In this document: one piece after another, positions 1-7,612 of the stretch | Numbering within the stretch: position 1 is the stretch's first letter | Layout: every line of letters starts with the position of its first letter | Assembly (NCBI GenBank): GCA_001798185.1 | Contig: MGRM01000027.1 | Location: forward strand, 30,426-94,425 | DNA from: Deltaproteobacteria bacterium RIFCSPHIGHO2_02_FULL_44_16 | Lineage (GTDB): Bacteria; UBA10199; 2-02-FULL-44-16 | Direction of reading: 5' to 3' | DNA: 64,000 nt | The notes under the pieces: generated by a model | Databases searched by the model: none | What the model saw: the letters and a program-made list of their open reading frames with translations, nothing else | Told to the model about the DNA's origin: nothing | Position numbers and translations under genes: made by a program

Positions 1-2
1 AA

Positions 3-1322
3 CCTCTTCAATTTCGTTTTCTCCCAAAACTTTATACTTCACCACGTCTTCTTCTTTTCACTCTTTTTCTTCTGACACTTTTCCTGATTCCTTTTGCTTT
101 TCGTGTCCGTTTCGATACGAACCTTTTGCAACTTCAAGCAACAGGGCTTGAATCTGTTATGTTTGAAAACCTCATTCTTCAAAAATCGAGCGAGACGACC
201 TATTTTGCCAATATGATCGTGAAGGATACAAAAGAAGCAGAAGAGAAAGCAGATCTCTTGCGACAACTCCCGAGTGTTCGTCGGGTTGATACGCTTGCTA
301 CCGTTATTCCTGAGCGTCAGGAAGAGAAACGAAAACTTCTTTCTTCGTACCTTCCAAAATTCCAACACATTTCGTTTGCTCAGGTCGAGAGCGATATCGA
401 TCGAGAGAAGCTTATCGTCTCTCTCACGCAATTTTCAGGATCGCTTGAAATACTTCTCAAGAAAGCATTTGCTTCTGGACGTACGGATGCTGTGAATGAA
501 CTCGAAACGTTTTTGGAAAAAGTAACGTTACTCCAGAAAAAAATTGAGAGCGCTGATACAGCAGCACTCGAAAGACTTGGTGCTTTTCAGATGCTTTTTC
601 TGAACGAACTCAAAAAATATGCAGACATTCTTGTTCAGGGATTTTCTCCAGCCATGATGACAACTAAAAATTTACCCCCTTTTTTAAAGAGACGTTTTCT
701 GAGCGAACACGGGAAAGAAGCAATCGTCATTTATCCCAAAGAAAATATTTGGGACCCGCAAGCCCTTGAACATTTTGTCGATGATATTCGCTCTGTTGAT
801 CCACATGTTGTTGGAACCCCGATTGAAGTACATGAATCGGGAAAGTTAATGGTGAAGACACTTCTCGCAACAGCGTTTCTCTCGGTCTTTGTGATTTTTC
901 TTTGTGTCTGGTGGGATTTTCGCTCAGTGCGACTCACACTTCTTTCTCTTTTTCCTCTTCTTCTCGGAACGACATGGCTTTTTGGATGTATGGGACTTTT
1001 CAATATTTCTCTCAACATGGCAAATTTTTTTGCGATCCCTATTCTTATTGGTGTTGGTGTAGACAATGGAGTCCATCTGCTTCACGGTTTGCATCATGAT
1101 CGAAATTTGCATGCGATTGGTGAATCAACGGGAAAAGGACTTGTGCTCACTGCATTTTCAAATGCGATCGGTTTTGGCATGATGATGATCGCAAGTCACA
1201 AGGGTCTTGCAAGTTTAGGTCAAATGATGACGATCGGTGCTGCTGCCTGTTTGATTGCAACTGTTGTTGCACTCCCACCGCTTGCAGCGAGAATTATGAA
1301 ATGGGAGAAAAAAGATGTTTGA
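3..1322 (+). CDS. RND/MMPL transporter, HpnN-like, C-terminal half (5' end outside window)
   Basis: The reading frame is open from the window edge, so this is the C-terminal half of a larger protein. It opens with a membrane segment (about residues 15-34) followed by FDTNLLQLQ, a periplasmic domain of roughly 230 residues containing VRRVDTL and PERQEEK, then five membrane segments including GVGVDNGVHLLHG, the RND family's intramembrane Asp motif. The layout matches the second half of HpnN-type RND proteins, which export hopanoids or other lipids to the outer membrane. The end overlaps the following mlaE-like gene by 8 bases, so the two are probably co-transcribed as part of a lipid-trafficking operon. 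The hopanoid substrate is an inference from family resemblance. Confidence 0.8.
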   Translation, partial: PLQFRFLPKLYTSPRLLLFTLFLLTLFLIPFAFRVRFDTNLLQLQATGLESVMFENLILQKSSETTYFANMIVKDTKEAEEKADLLRQLPSVRRVDTLATVIPERQEEKRKLLSSYLPKFQHISFAQVESDIDREKLIVSLTQFSGSLEILLKKAFASGRTDAVNELETFLEKVTLLQKKIESADTAALERLGAFQMLFLNELKKYADILVQGFSPAMMTTKNLPPFLKRRFLSEHGKEAIVIYPKENIWDPQALEHFVDDIRSVDPHVVGTPIEVHESGKLMVKTLLATAFLSVFVIFLCVWWDFRSVRLTLLSLFPLLLGTTWLFGCMGLFNISLNMANFFAIPILIGVGVDNGVHLLHGLHHDRNLHAIGESTGKGLVLTAFSNAIGFGMMMIASHKGLASLGQMMTIGAAACLIATVVALPPLAARIMKWEKKDV

Positions 1323-2094
1323 AGCTTTAGGACGGTCATTGCTCAAATCATTCAGCGCACCTCTGATGATGAGTACCATGTTTTGTGAGGCGCTGAAAAC
1401 TGCTTGGACAGAGCGTGGCAAGAGCGACAAGCTTGTTTGGAACGTTATCTTTCAACAGATTCTTTTCACTGGGGTTGAAGCGATGAAGGTTGTGACGATC
1501 ATTGCGCTCCTTCTTGGTTTTGTAACGATTATTCAAACCGTAACACAACTTCCGAAAGTGGGAGGCGAAGCGCTTATCGGCAAGATGCTTGTGCTTGTAG
1601 TTGTACGAGAACTTGGTCCGATGCTCACCGCTTTTATTATTATCGGCAGATCAGGAACCGCGATTGCGATTGAAATTGGCAATATGATCGTTAATCATGA
1701 GATCGAAGCCATCGAGATGATGGGCATTAATCCGCTTCGTTTTATCGTGCTTCCGCGCCTCATTGGAGTGACTATTGCTGTTGCTTGTCTTTCCCTCTAC
1801 TTTACAATTGTTGCTCTTTTTGGAGGATTTCTTTTTTCAAAATTTTTTACTTTTTATCCTTTTCCTGTTTTTCTCGATCATTTAGGAAGTGCGTTTGGGG
1901 TGTGGGATCTCACGGTCAATATCATGAAATGTACGTTGTTTGGCGTGATTGTTGCTGCCATCTGCTGCTATCGGGGATTCACGGTAAAATTTTCTTCAAC
2001 AGAAGTTCCGCAGGTGACAACAAAAGCTGTTGTGGGTTCAATATATGTTTGTTTTTTAATCAATGCCGTTATCACAGCATTTTTCTATATATAA
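1315..2094 (+). CDS. mlaE: MlaE/YrbE-family ABC permease (MCE operon 1)
   Basis: A 259-residue polytopic inner-membrane protein with the MlaE signature: VRELGPMLTAFIIIGRSGTA followed by EIGNMIVNHEIEAIEMMGINP and a conserved VLPRLIG. MlaE permeases form the membrane core of the MlaFEDB-type ABC complexes that move phospholipids or other lipids between the inner and outer membranes. The start overlaps the RND gene upstream, and an ATPase and an MCE-domain gene follow, which is the canonical gene order. Family assignment is firm; the cargo is unknown. Confidence 0.9.
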   Translation: MFEALGRSLLKSFSAPLMMSTMFCEALKTAWTERGKSDKLVWNVIFQQILFTGVEAMKVVTIIALLLGFVTIIQTVTQLPKVGGEALIGKMLVLVVVRELGPMLTAFIIIGRSGTAIAIEIGNMIVNHEIEAIEMMGINPLRFIVLPRLIGVTIAVACLSLYFTIVALFGGFLFSKFFTFYPFPVFLDHLGSAFGVWDLTVNIMKCTLFGVIVAAICCYRGFTVKFSSTEVPQVTTKAVVGSIYVCFLINAVITAFFYI

Positions 2095-2098
2095 TGAT

Positions 2099-2764
2099 AT
2101 GGGCTATTCACTTGAGCTGAACAATATCACGTTTTCTTATAGTATGGTGCCGTTTCTCACCGGGGTCTCTTTGTGTGTACAACCGGGAGAAGTTATAGGT
2201 ATCACGGCAAAAGCTGGAGATGGGAAAACAACACTGCTCAAGATCTGTGCTGGGCTCATTGAGCCGCAACAAGGAGTCCTGCTTATTGATCGCAAACATT
2301 TTTGGCAGCTTTCCATGAAAGAACAATATCGGCTCCGTGGTGAGTTGGGTTTTTTGTTTCAAGAGGGTGGACTCATTGCAAACATGACGATCTTTAAAAA
2401 TTTGGCTCTTCCGCTTCAGTACCATGCTTTGTTCTCTGAAAAAGAAATTGCAACCATGATCGATCAATGGCTTTCAAAAATGAAACTTATGCCGTATCGC
2501 GATCTTCGACCAGCAGCTCTTTCATCTGGTCTTCGGCGCGCTGCTGGTTTCATTCGCACGATGATGCATGAAGCAAAACTTTTCTTCTGGGATGAGCCCA
2601 CGGAAGGGGTGTCGCAGGAACTTATTGCCCAGATTGGGGAGGCGATTGAGCATGCAAAAAAGAGGGGAGTGGCTTCGATTTTGACAACACAAGATGAAGC
2701 TTTTCTACGTCAATATACTGATCGTACGTTGACTCTCGTTGACGGAAAACTTGAAGAGAGATAA
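2099..2764 (+). CDS. mlaF: MlaF-like ABC ATPase with degenerate motifs (MCE operon 1)
   Basis: A 221-residue nucleotide-binding subunit paired with the permease just upstream. Walker A is KAGDGKTT (about residues 38-45), the Q-loop is in LGFLFQEGG and Walker B is LFFWDEPT. Two motifs are off consensus: the signature motif reads LSSGLRR where LSGGxRxR is expected, and the H-loop reads TTQDEA, with Gln in place of the switch His. The second MCE operon in this window has normal versions of both. I chose the ATG at 2099, four bases past the permease stop, because homology begins there; no strong ribosome site is visible. The ATPase may be slow or may rely on its partner. Confidence 0.85.
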   Translation: MGYSLELNNITFSYSMVPFLTGVSLCVQPGEVIGITAKAGDGKTTLLKICAGLIEPQQGVLLIDRKHFWQLSMKEQYRLRGELGFLFQEGGLIANMTIFKNLALPLQYHALFSEKEIATMIDQWLSKMKLMPYRDLRPAALSSGLRRAAGFIRTMMHEAKLFFWDEPTEGVSQELIAQIGEAIEHAKKRGVASILTTQDEAFLRQYTDRTLTLVDGKLEER

Positions 2765-2775
2765 AAAGACAAACG

Positions 2776-3549
2776 ATGCCATTTAAATTTCGCCATCTCC
2801 AAAAAATAGTGGGAGGTTTTTTTATTCTCTCCTGTCTTGCGTTCTTTGTGCTTACAGCTGTTGTTGCTCGCGGTGAAAAATGGTTTCAAAAATATGTTCA
2901 CTATACAACCCATTTTTCTGCAGCTGAAGGTTTAAGCTCCGGAGCAAGTGTGATGCTCAAAGGATTGCAGGTTGGGCTTATCGATCATGTGACGCTTGAT
3001 ACAGATAATCGAGTGAAAATTGAGTTTCGCATTTTTGAGGAATATGCTGATCGCGTGCGAGGAGGCACGGAAGTTTCTGTTCTCTCCTCATTTTTTGGTT
3101 CAAGCCAGCTTGAGCTTTCTTTAGGACCGCAAAACAATGAACTCATTGCGGAAAAGAGTGAAATTCCCGCAAGCACACAGACGGGCGGAAAACTCGATGA
3201 ACTTTTAGAAACATTTGGAAATATCGCAAAGCGTTTGGAAGATCCTCAAGGTGACTTGATGCAGATTTTGCAAAATATGAAGGGAATTACGGAAAACGTT
3301 GATAAAGCCATGGCGCCGACTGATGGCTCTCTTTACAGTGAACTGCTCTCTTCCATGAATCATCTCGATAAAATTTTAAATGGTCTCGAGACTTCGACAC
3401 CGGACATGCGCGATGCAATCGGAGAAGCTCGGAAGGGACTGTGGGAGGCAAATAAAGTGATCAAAGCCTTACAGAAAAATTTTCTACTTCGTGGAAATGT
3501 CGAACAGCTCTTTGAAGAGGATTCGGTCATAAGAGCTGAAGGGAGATGA
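2776..3549 (+). CDS. mlaD: MlaD-like MCE-domain protein (MCE operon 1)
   Basis: A 257-residue protein with one N-terminal membrane anchor (about residues 12-32) and an MCE domain (about 40-115; GLSSGASVMLKGLQVGLIDHV). The C-terminal half is predicted to be helical. MCE proteins form hexameric periplasmic rings that carry lipids for MlaFE-type transporters. It follows the ATPase by 11 bases. The stop overlaps the ATG at 3546, which may once have been the coupled start of the next lipoprotein gene before repeat elements landed there. Confidence 0.88.
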   Translation: MPFKFRHLQKIVGGFFILSCLAFFVLTAVVARGEKWFQKYVHYTTHFSAAEGLSSGASVMLKGLQVGLIDHVTLDTDNRVKIEFRIFEEYADRVRGGTEVSVLSSFFGSSQLELSLGPQNNELIAEKSEIPASTQTGGKLDELLETFGNIAKRLEDPQGDLMQILQNMKGITENVDKAMAPTDGSLYSELLSSMNHLDKILNGLETSTPDMRDAIGEARKGLWEANKVIKALQKNFLLRGNVEQLFEEDSVIRAEGR

Positions 3550-3565
3550 TCATGAGACGAAGACG

Positions 3566-3635
3566 AACCAAAAGGTGCCTGACATCTTTCTGGCATGGTT
3601 TTGATGCAAGAAAGTGTCTGGCACTTCTTTTGGTT
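3566..3635 (+). repeat. Palindromic repeat, family D, copy 1
   Basis: This is an imperfect palindrome of about 70 bp bounded by AACCAAAAGGTGCCTGACA and the matching inverted end. A nearly identical copy lies inverted at 61972-62046 and a more divergent one at 61893-61961. Copy 1 sits between the end of the MCE gene and the signal peptide of the TPR lipoprotein, in a stretch that stays open in the lipoprotein frame. Confidence 0.85.
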
Positions 3636-3661
3636 CGCAATCATAAAATTTTCTCGAGATT

Positions 3662-3691
3662 CTTCGCCCTGAGCAAAGTCGAAGGGCTTAG
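3662..3691 (+). repeat. Short palindromic repeat, family C (CCCTGAGC..TCGAAGGG), copy 1
   Basis: About 30 bp containing CGCCCTGAGCAAAGTCGAAGGG. The same family appears at 44317-44371 and, in several arms, at 51141-51276. Here it lies immediately upstream of the lipoprotein start at 3693, next to family D copy 1. Confidence 0.7.
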
Positions 3692-3692
3692 T

Positions 3693-4574
3693 ATGATCGG
3701 CATATTTATTCTTTTATTTTCATCGTGTGGCGGGAAAAAAGAAGATGTGGTCCGTACGCTTCAGAGAGATGCAAAGACACTCAACATTCGCGGCAACGAA
3801 CTTTTCTATCAGGGAAAATATGAAGAGGCGGCAAAGTTTTATGATCGAGCGCGTCTGACAGCTCTCTCGATTGATGATCGCACATCAGTTGCAGAGAGCA
3901 TCAATAATCTTGGTTCGCTCTATCTGATTGCTGATGAAAAAGAAAAGGCACGCGGTGCCTTTGAAGAAGCGCTTCGTTTCAATCGTGAAATCAAGAACTC
4001 ATCCGGAATTGCTACCAATCTCTTGAACATTGCGAGCCTCCATATTGATGAAGGGAAACCAGAACAAGGGCTCAAACTTTTGGAAGAAGCTAACGGTGAT
4101 GCAAAAGAACCACAAGAGAAAGCAGCGCTTCTCAATCAAAAGGGGAGAGCATTGATCGCTCTTCATCAATATGAAGAAGCATCACAAGTTTTGAATGAAG
4201 CGTTGCATTTGGCTCTTTTAAAGAAACTCCATCGAACTGCTGCTTCAAGCTATTTTCAACTTGGAAGATTGCATGAAACCCAAGGAAATCTCCCACAAGC
4301 GCTTGAAGCCTATCACGAAGCGCTTCGCGAAGATAAACTCGTCGAATACTCTGTTGGGATCGCCAGCGATCTTTTTCAGATAGGAAAGATGTATGAAAAA
4401 CTTGGGAAAAAGGAGGAAGCCTTTGAATCTTTTGAACGTGCCTATCTTGTTTCCGCGGAACTTGGCGCGCGCAAGCAGATGAAAGAGTATCTTCAGTCAC
4501 TCTTGGCACTTCAAGCCTTTGCACCTTCTAGCGCTCGCATTAATGAATACCAACGCGTTTACTCGAAATTGTAA
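3693..4574 (+). CDS. TPR-repeat lipoprotein (end of MCE operon 1)
   Basis: The ATG at 3693 begins a short lipoprotein signal peptide (MIGIFILLFSSC-GG), giving a 293-residue protein. The mature part is a run of tetratricopeptide repeats, for example GNELFYQGKYEEAAKFYDRA, EKARGAFEEALRFNRE, GNLPQALEAYHEAL and KKEEAFESFERAY. TPR lipoproteins are usually protein-protein scaffolds at the inner face of the outer membrane. The frame is open back to an ATG at 3546 that overlaps the MCE stop, but those 49 codons are made mostly of repeats D1 and C1 and would place a charged stretch before the signal peptide, so I prefer 3693. A role with the MCE transporter is inferred from position. Confidence 0.8.
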   Translation: MIGIFILLFSSCGGKKEDVVRTLQRDAKTLNIRGNELFYQGKYEEAAKFYDRARLTALSIDDRTSVAESINNLGSLYLIADEKEKARGAFEEALRFNREIKNSSGIATNLLNIASLHIDEGKPEQGLKLLEEANGDAKEPQEKAALLNQKGRALIALHQYEEASQVLNEALHLALLKKLHRTAASSYFQLGRLHETQGNLPQALEAYHEALREDKLVEYSVGIASDLFQIGKMYEKLGKKEEAFESFERAYLVSAELGARKQMKEYLQSLLALQAFAPSSARINEYQRVYSKL

Positions 4575-4655
4575 GGAAGGCCAGGGACGTTTTTTTCACG
4601 CAACTTTCTAGAAGAAAAAGCGAAAGGAGCCATGAATAAAGGATCTGTTGAAAAA

Positions 4656-4720
4656 TGTCATTCCTGCGAAAACGGGAATCTCATGGATGTCAGGAGATCC
4701 CCGTTTTCACGGGGATGACA
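4656..4720 (+). repeat. Palindromic repeat, family A (TGTCATTCC..GGGATGACA), copy 1
   Basis: A 65-bp imperfect palindrome starting TGTCATTCCTGCGAAAACGG and ending CACGGGGATGACA. Related copies are at 12144-12204, 41371-41442 and 51812-51883. It sits between the TPR lipoprotein and the convergent coiled-coil gene. The remainder of the 4575-4793 gap shows no gene. Confidence 0.85.
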
Positions 4721-4793
4721 AACAGTAAAAAATATTCACCGATATTTTAAGGAGTTGTTCTCATTGTCCACACACCCTAATAAATCTTTAAGA

Positions 4794-5252
4794 TTATCTT
4801 CCAGCCACGGCGGTTTTAAGGGTTGTGATATCGCGATCGTGTCGTTCGACTTTTTCACCTTGACGATCAATTTTTTCTGACAATGTACGTTCGACTCGTT
4901 GAATGTCAGCACTGAGTTTGGTTTCAACTCTTTGAATTTCACCGCTAAGCTTGGCTTCTACCTTTTGGATATCATCTGTAAGTTTTGTTTCAACTCTTTG
5001 AATTTCACCGCTTAGTTTGATTTCTACCTTTTGGATATCATTTTTTAAACTATCATGCACAGTTTTGATCGCTTGTTGTGTAAACTTGATTTCAGAAATA
5101 AGCCTTTGATCAACGTTGTCAATTTTGCTGTTAAGTATTTGTTGTCCTTCAGCGATCGTTTGAATTTGGGATCGCATATCTTCGAGAATAATATTCTGAT
5201 AGCGAAACTCTTCAGCAGACTTTCCGTTTGGAGTGGATGATTTTTTCTTCAT
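4794..5252 (-). CDS. Coiled-coil protein with 11-residue repeats
   Basis: A 152-residue, highly charged helical protein. From about residue 75 it contains five consecutive 11-residue units of the form (D/E)IQ(K/R)VExKLSx, a hendecad pattern typical of right-handed or straight coiled coils. At DNA level part of this is a 66-bp tandem repeat (first units start at 4921 and 4987). I chose the ATG at 5252 (MKKKSST); the frame extends upstream to 5333, but that part overlaps the ZIP gene end. There is no signal peptide or membrane segment. The function is unknown; similar hendecad proteins are often annotated as DUF1640-like or phage-tail-fibre-like, but I cannot assign it. Confidence 0.6.
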   Translation of the reverse strand: MKKKSSTPNGKSAEEFRYQNIILEDMRSQIQTIAEGQQILNSKIDNVDQRLISEIKFTQQAIKTVHDSLKNDIQKVEIKLSGEIQRVETKLTDDIQKVEAKLSGEIQRVETKLSADIQRVERTLSEKIDRQGEKVERHDRDITTLKTAVAGR

Positions 5253-5319
5253 GGTTTCTTTCGTGGGCGCAGCAAGAATGTTCATAACCAATTGATGAAA
5301 GAAGACAAGTGCAATTTTT

Positions 5320-6078
5320 TCACTTTGGCACAAGCATCATCACACCAATTCCAATCACCAATGCGATAAATGATTTCACGCGATTGCGGCTATCGTGAAA
5401 TGCTTCGGGAAGAAGATCGCAGGTGGCAACGTACACAAATGTTCCGGCAGCAAGAGCAGCAGGAATGTTGGCTACATGCTCTGGAAGAAAATGGAGAAAT
5501 TGTGAGGAGAGAAGTGCACCAACGGGTGTGCTCAGCGAGAAAACGAGAAGAAGAGACGCAGCACGTGTCAGTGAAAAACCTGCGAGCCGAAAAATGGTGA
5601 CAAGCGAAAAAGAAGCAGCGGATGTATGCGCGATAATTGCAATGAAGAGCAGCGACGCGAGTTTTGGAGATTCGAGCGCGAGTCCAAGACTCACCCCTTC
5701 TGAAAGACCATGAACGCAAAGTCCAATCAATGTCGTCCAACTTAAGACCACATGTTCATGAGAACACGCTTGATCGTGACATTCTTCGTGAGAGTTGAGA
5801 AGAACTTTTTCCAGAAGAAGAATCGCCATGAATCCAACAAGCACGAGGGCATTGATCAGATGCGTGGTTTCATACTGCGTCACTTCCGGCAAGATGTGGA
5901 GAAAGACAGCACCTAAAAAAACACCAGCGCCAAAGGCGACAAAGAGATGAAGCTGTCGACTCGACCATCTTCCCCACAACGGAAACAAACCTCCGATAAT
6001 GCCGACAGCGAATGTCCCGATTGTATAGATCCATATTCTTTCCATCTCTTCTTTATGGAGCATTGCGAGAAAGGACAC
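5320..6078 (-). CDS. ZIP-family metal transporter
   Basis: About 250 residues with eight predicted membrane segments, a His-rich cytoplasmic loop (HEECHDQACSHEH) and the ZIP helix IV/V signatures HGLSEGVSLGLAL and IAHTSAASFSL. ZIP transporters bring Zn2+ or other divalent metals into the cytoplasm. The C-terminal helix contains AGTFVYVATCDLLPEAFHD, also typical. The start is ambiguous: GTG at 6078, ATG at 6063 and ATG at 6045 (MERIWIYTIG) are in frame. The 6045 start is closest to the first helix, and AAGAAGAG lies immediately before it. Metal specificity cannot be read from the sequence. Confidence 0.82.
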   Translation of the reverse strand: MSFLAMLHKEEMERIWIYTIGTFAVGIIGGLFPLWGRWSSRQLHLFVAFGAGVFLGAVFLHILPEVTQYETTHLINALVLVGFMAILLLEKVLLNSHEECHDQACSHEHVVLSWTTLIGLCVHGLSEGVSLGLALESPKLASLLFIAIIAHTSAASFSLVTIFRLAGFSLTRAASLLLVFSLSTPVGALLSSQFLHFLPEHVANIPAALAAGTFVYVATCDLLPEAFHDSRNRVKSFIALVIGIGVMMLVPK

Positions 6079-6097
6079 AAGATGCTATCGTTTCACC

Positions 6098-6367
6098 ATG
6101 GCAAAACGATCATCCTCACCGTCGGCCGAGTCACTCGGTTATCCTGAAATCGAAGCGCTTCTCGATTCTGAAAATTTTAATGAACTCAATGATGTCTTTT
6201 CCAAAGTGCATGACGCTCTTGATGATATCTCTCGAAAGAAACGGGGCCTTAAAAAGGGGAGGGATGCTCAAAAAGTGATGACCGCTTTGGAAATGACCAT
6301 GGAACTCTTTCGAGAGCTTCTTTCCATCAAATATACCCTTCAAGAGAAATCAAAAAATAAGAAGTAA
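6098..6367 (+). CDS. Small hypothetical protein upstream of the T3SS locus
   Basis: An 89-residue charged, helical protein of no family I recognise, divergent from the ZIP gene. The sequence is rich in Glu, Lys and Leu (NELNDVFSKVHDALDDIS; ALEMTMELFRELLSIK) and ends in a Lys-rich tail. There is no signal peptide. Codon use looks like its neighbours. It precedes the first T3SS promoter by about 70 bases, so it may be either unrelated or a small T3SS-associated helper. Confidence 0.5.
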   Translation: MAKRSSSPSAESLGYPEIEALLDSENFNELNDVFSKVHDALDDISRKKRGLKKGRDAQKVMTALEMTMELFRELLSIKYTLQEKSKNKK

Positions 6368-6433
6368 TATATTGAAATATATAAGTATTTTTCGTTTTTC
6401 TTTCCCCATTTTATAAATCCTTCAAGCTTAAGG

Positions 6434-6461
6434 CAACATTGGGATCTCACCTTTCCGATAA
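6434..6461 (+). promoter_or_regulatory. Candidate FliA/sigma-28-type promoter of the first T3SS unit
   Basis: CAACATT at 6434-6440, a 14-base spacer and CCGATAA at 6455-6461. The -10 CCGATAA matches the core of the sigma-28 (FliA) consensus GCCGATAA. The same arrangement with the same spacer is found at 8581-8608 and, with two substitutions, at 46325-46352. A FliA-family sigma factor is encoded 3 kb downstream. Twenty-four bases separate it from the GTG start at 6486. Confidence 0.6.
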
Positions 6462-6485
6462 TAAGAGTGAACCGTGGAGGATACC

Positions 6486-6995
6486 GTGTCAAACATACAA
6501 ACGATTCAACCAGCAGAAATAAAAGCGGGGACAAAACTAAAAGGTGTCAGTACCGGAAAAGATTTTAATCAATTCCTTGGTGCTGTCGAAGCCTTTGGGC
6601 CCGCAAGCGCAGAAGCCACTCATCAATATGGATCTGTCAGTTCTGGAGCGGTGCTCTCTTCAGCTTTCTCTGGCGTCTCTGCTTCACGCTCACAGATGGC
6701 TCCTTCATACGCGTTTGGTGGTGCACCTCTTCCTGGTTCTACTCCTTATGGCATGAGTCCGATGAAGGCCGGTGGAGTTCTCCCTCCAGGATCTGGAACC
6801 TTTGTCGATAATACCACTCCTGGGTTTTCAACTGGGGAGCTGATGAGTTCGATGCATCAAAATAATTTAAATTTGATGCAACTCCAAGCGATGATGCAAT
6901 CCAACATGCAAGAGTGGAATACAAAATCAAATATTCTTTCAGCTGATCACCGTGCACGTATGGCGATGATTGAAAAATTCACGGCTCGAGGATAA
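6486..6995 (+). CDS. T3SS-associated protein, candidate secreted/structural subunit
   Basis: I chose the GTG at 6486 because GGAGG lies six bases upstream, giving 169 residues. The first half is Ser/Thr/Ala/Gly-rich with no signal peptide. The middle is Pro/Gly-rich (GGAPLPGSTPYGMSPMK). The C-terminal 55 residues are amphipathic and helical (LNLMQLQAMMQSNMQEWNTK), with an Ile-Glu-Lys-Phe near the end. The flexible N-terminus and helical C-terminus recall secreted T3SS needle, filament or inner-rod subunits, but I see no firm family match. It is the first gene after a sigma-28-type promoter, so it is probably made in quantity. Confidence 0.55.
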   Translation: MSNIQTIQPAEIKAGTKLKGVSTGKDFNQFLGAVEAFGPASAEATHQYGSVSSGAVLSSAFSGVSASRSQMAPSYAFGGAPLPGSTPYGMSPMKAGGVLPPGSGTFVDNTTPGFSTGELMSSMHQNNLNLMQLQAMMQSNMQEWNTKSNILSADHRARMAMIEKFTARG

Positions 6996-7034
6996 TCTCG
7001 AAGTGACTGAAGGATTGAAGTTGCGTCGTACAAT

Positions 7035-7058
7035 ATCGGCCGCTATAATGCGGCCGAT
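7035..7058 (+). terminator. Hairpin with 9-bp perfect stem
   Basis: ATCGGCCGC and its exact complement GCGGCCGAT flank a six-base TATAAT loop, and TTTG follows on the + strand. It lies between the stop at 6995 and the next gene. A partial terminator that limits read-through from the abundant first T3SS gene is the likeliest role. The TATAAT loop could look like a -10 box, but no -35 is seen at a proper distance. Confidence 0.55.
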
Positions 7059-7077
7059 TTGTTCTTCAATAATAATA

Positions 7078-7521
7078 ATGGGGGCGGTGGGCGTGATTGA
7101 ACTCGATCGCAAATATCTTCGCATCATGATGGAAGCAGGCTATGTACTCATCGGCATGCGTCGATTTGATGATGCAAAAAAGATTTTTGAAGGTCTTTCC
7201 CTTCTCTCTCCTGAGAGTGAAATTCCGATTGTAGCCCTCGGCGGAGTTTCATTTTGCGAAGGAGATTTTCAAAAAGCGATTCTTTATTATCGCAAAGCTT
7301 TGAAGGTCGATCCTCAAAGTTTTTTTGCTAAAGTGTACCTCGGAGAAGCGCTCCTTTTTTCCGGGAAAAAACAAGAAGGATTGGATCTTCTCGAAGAAGT
7401 GAAAAGTATCGATGAAAGGGGCCCTGCTGGTCATTTTGCGCAGGCGCTGCTCGAAGCAATCGAAAAAGGATTTGTGCCAAAAAAGGATGCTCATGCAAAA
7501 AAACTTCGTTCGGTTCATTAG
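7078..7521 (+). CDS. TPR protein, SycD/LcrH-like T3SS chaperone
   Basis: About 147 residues made of three TPR-like helical pairs: AGYVLIGMRRFDDAKKIFEGL, CEGDFQKAILYYRKALKVDP and LLFSGKKQEGLDLLEEV. This size and repeat number match class II T3SS chaperones (SycD/LcrH/PscG type), which hold hydrophobic translocators or needle subunits in the cytoplasm before export. The frame is open back to 6970 but that part overlaps the preceding gene and the hairpin. ATG at 7078 and GTG at 7093 (preceded by GGGGGCGG) are both plausible. The likely client is the product of the preceding gene. Confidence 0.65.
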   Translation: MGAVGVIELDRKYLRIMMEAGYVLIGMRRFDDAKKIFEGLSLLSPESEIPIVALGGVSFCEGDFQKAILYYRKALKVDPQSFFAKVYLGEALLFSGKKQEGLDLLEEVKSIDERGPAGHFAQALLEAIEKGFVPKKDAHAKKLRSVH

Positions 7522-7612
7522 ATCTATTCGCTCGCGCGGAGTGAATCCGCAACTCGCTAAAGTCAGGTGGAAATCCTGCTCTCCCCCTGACTACCCCCAT
7601 CGGGGATCCACG

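Noticed and set aside
3616..3634. A sigma-54-like TGGCAC-N5-TTGG sequence
   Set aside because: It lies in palindromic repeat D1 inside an operon, the same sequence occurs in other copies of the repeat, and the -12 element lacks GC.
7044..7049. TATAAT as a -10 box for the TPR chaperone gene
   Set aside because: It is the loop of a perfect hairpin and has no -35 element at a fitting distance.
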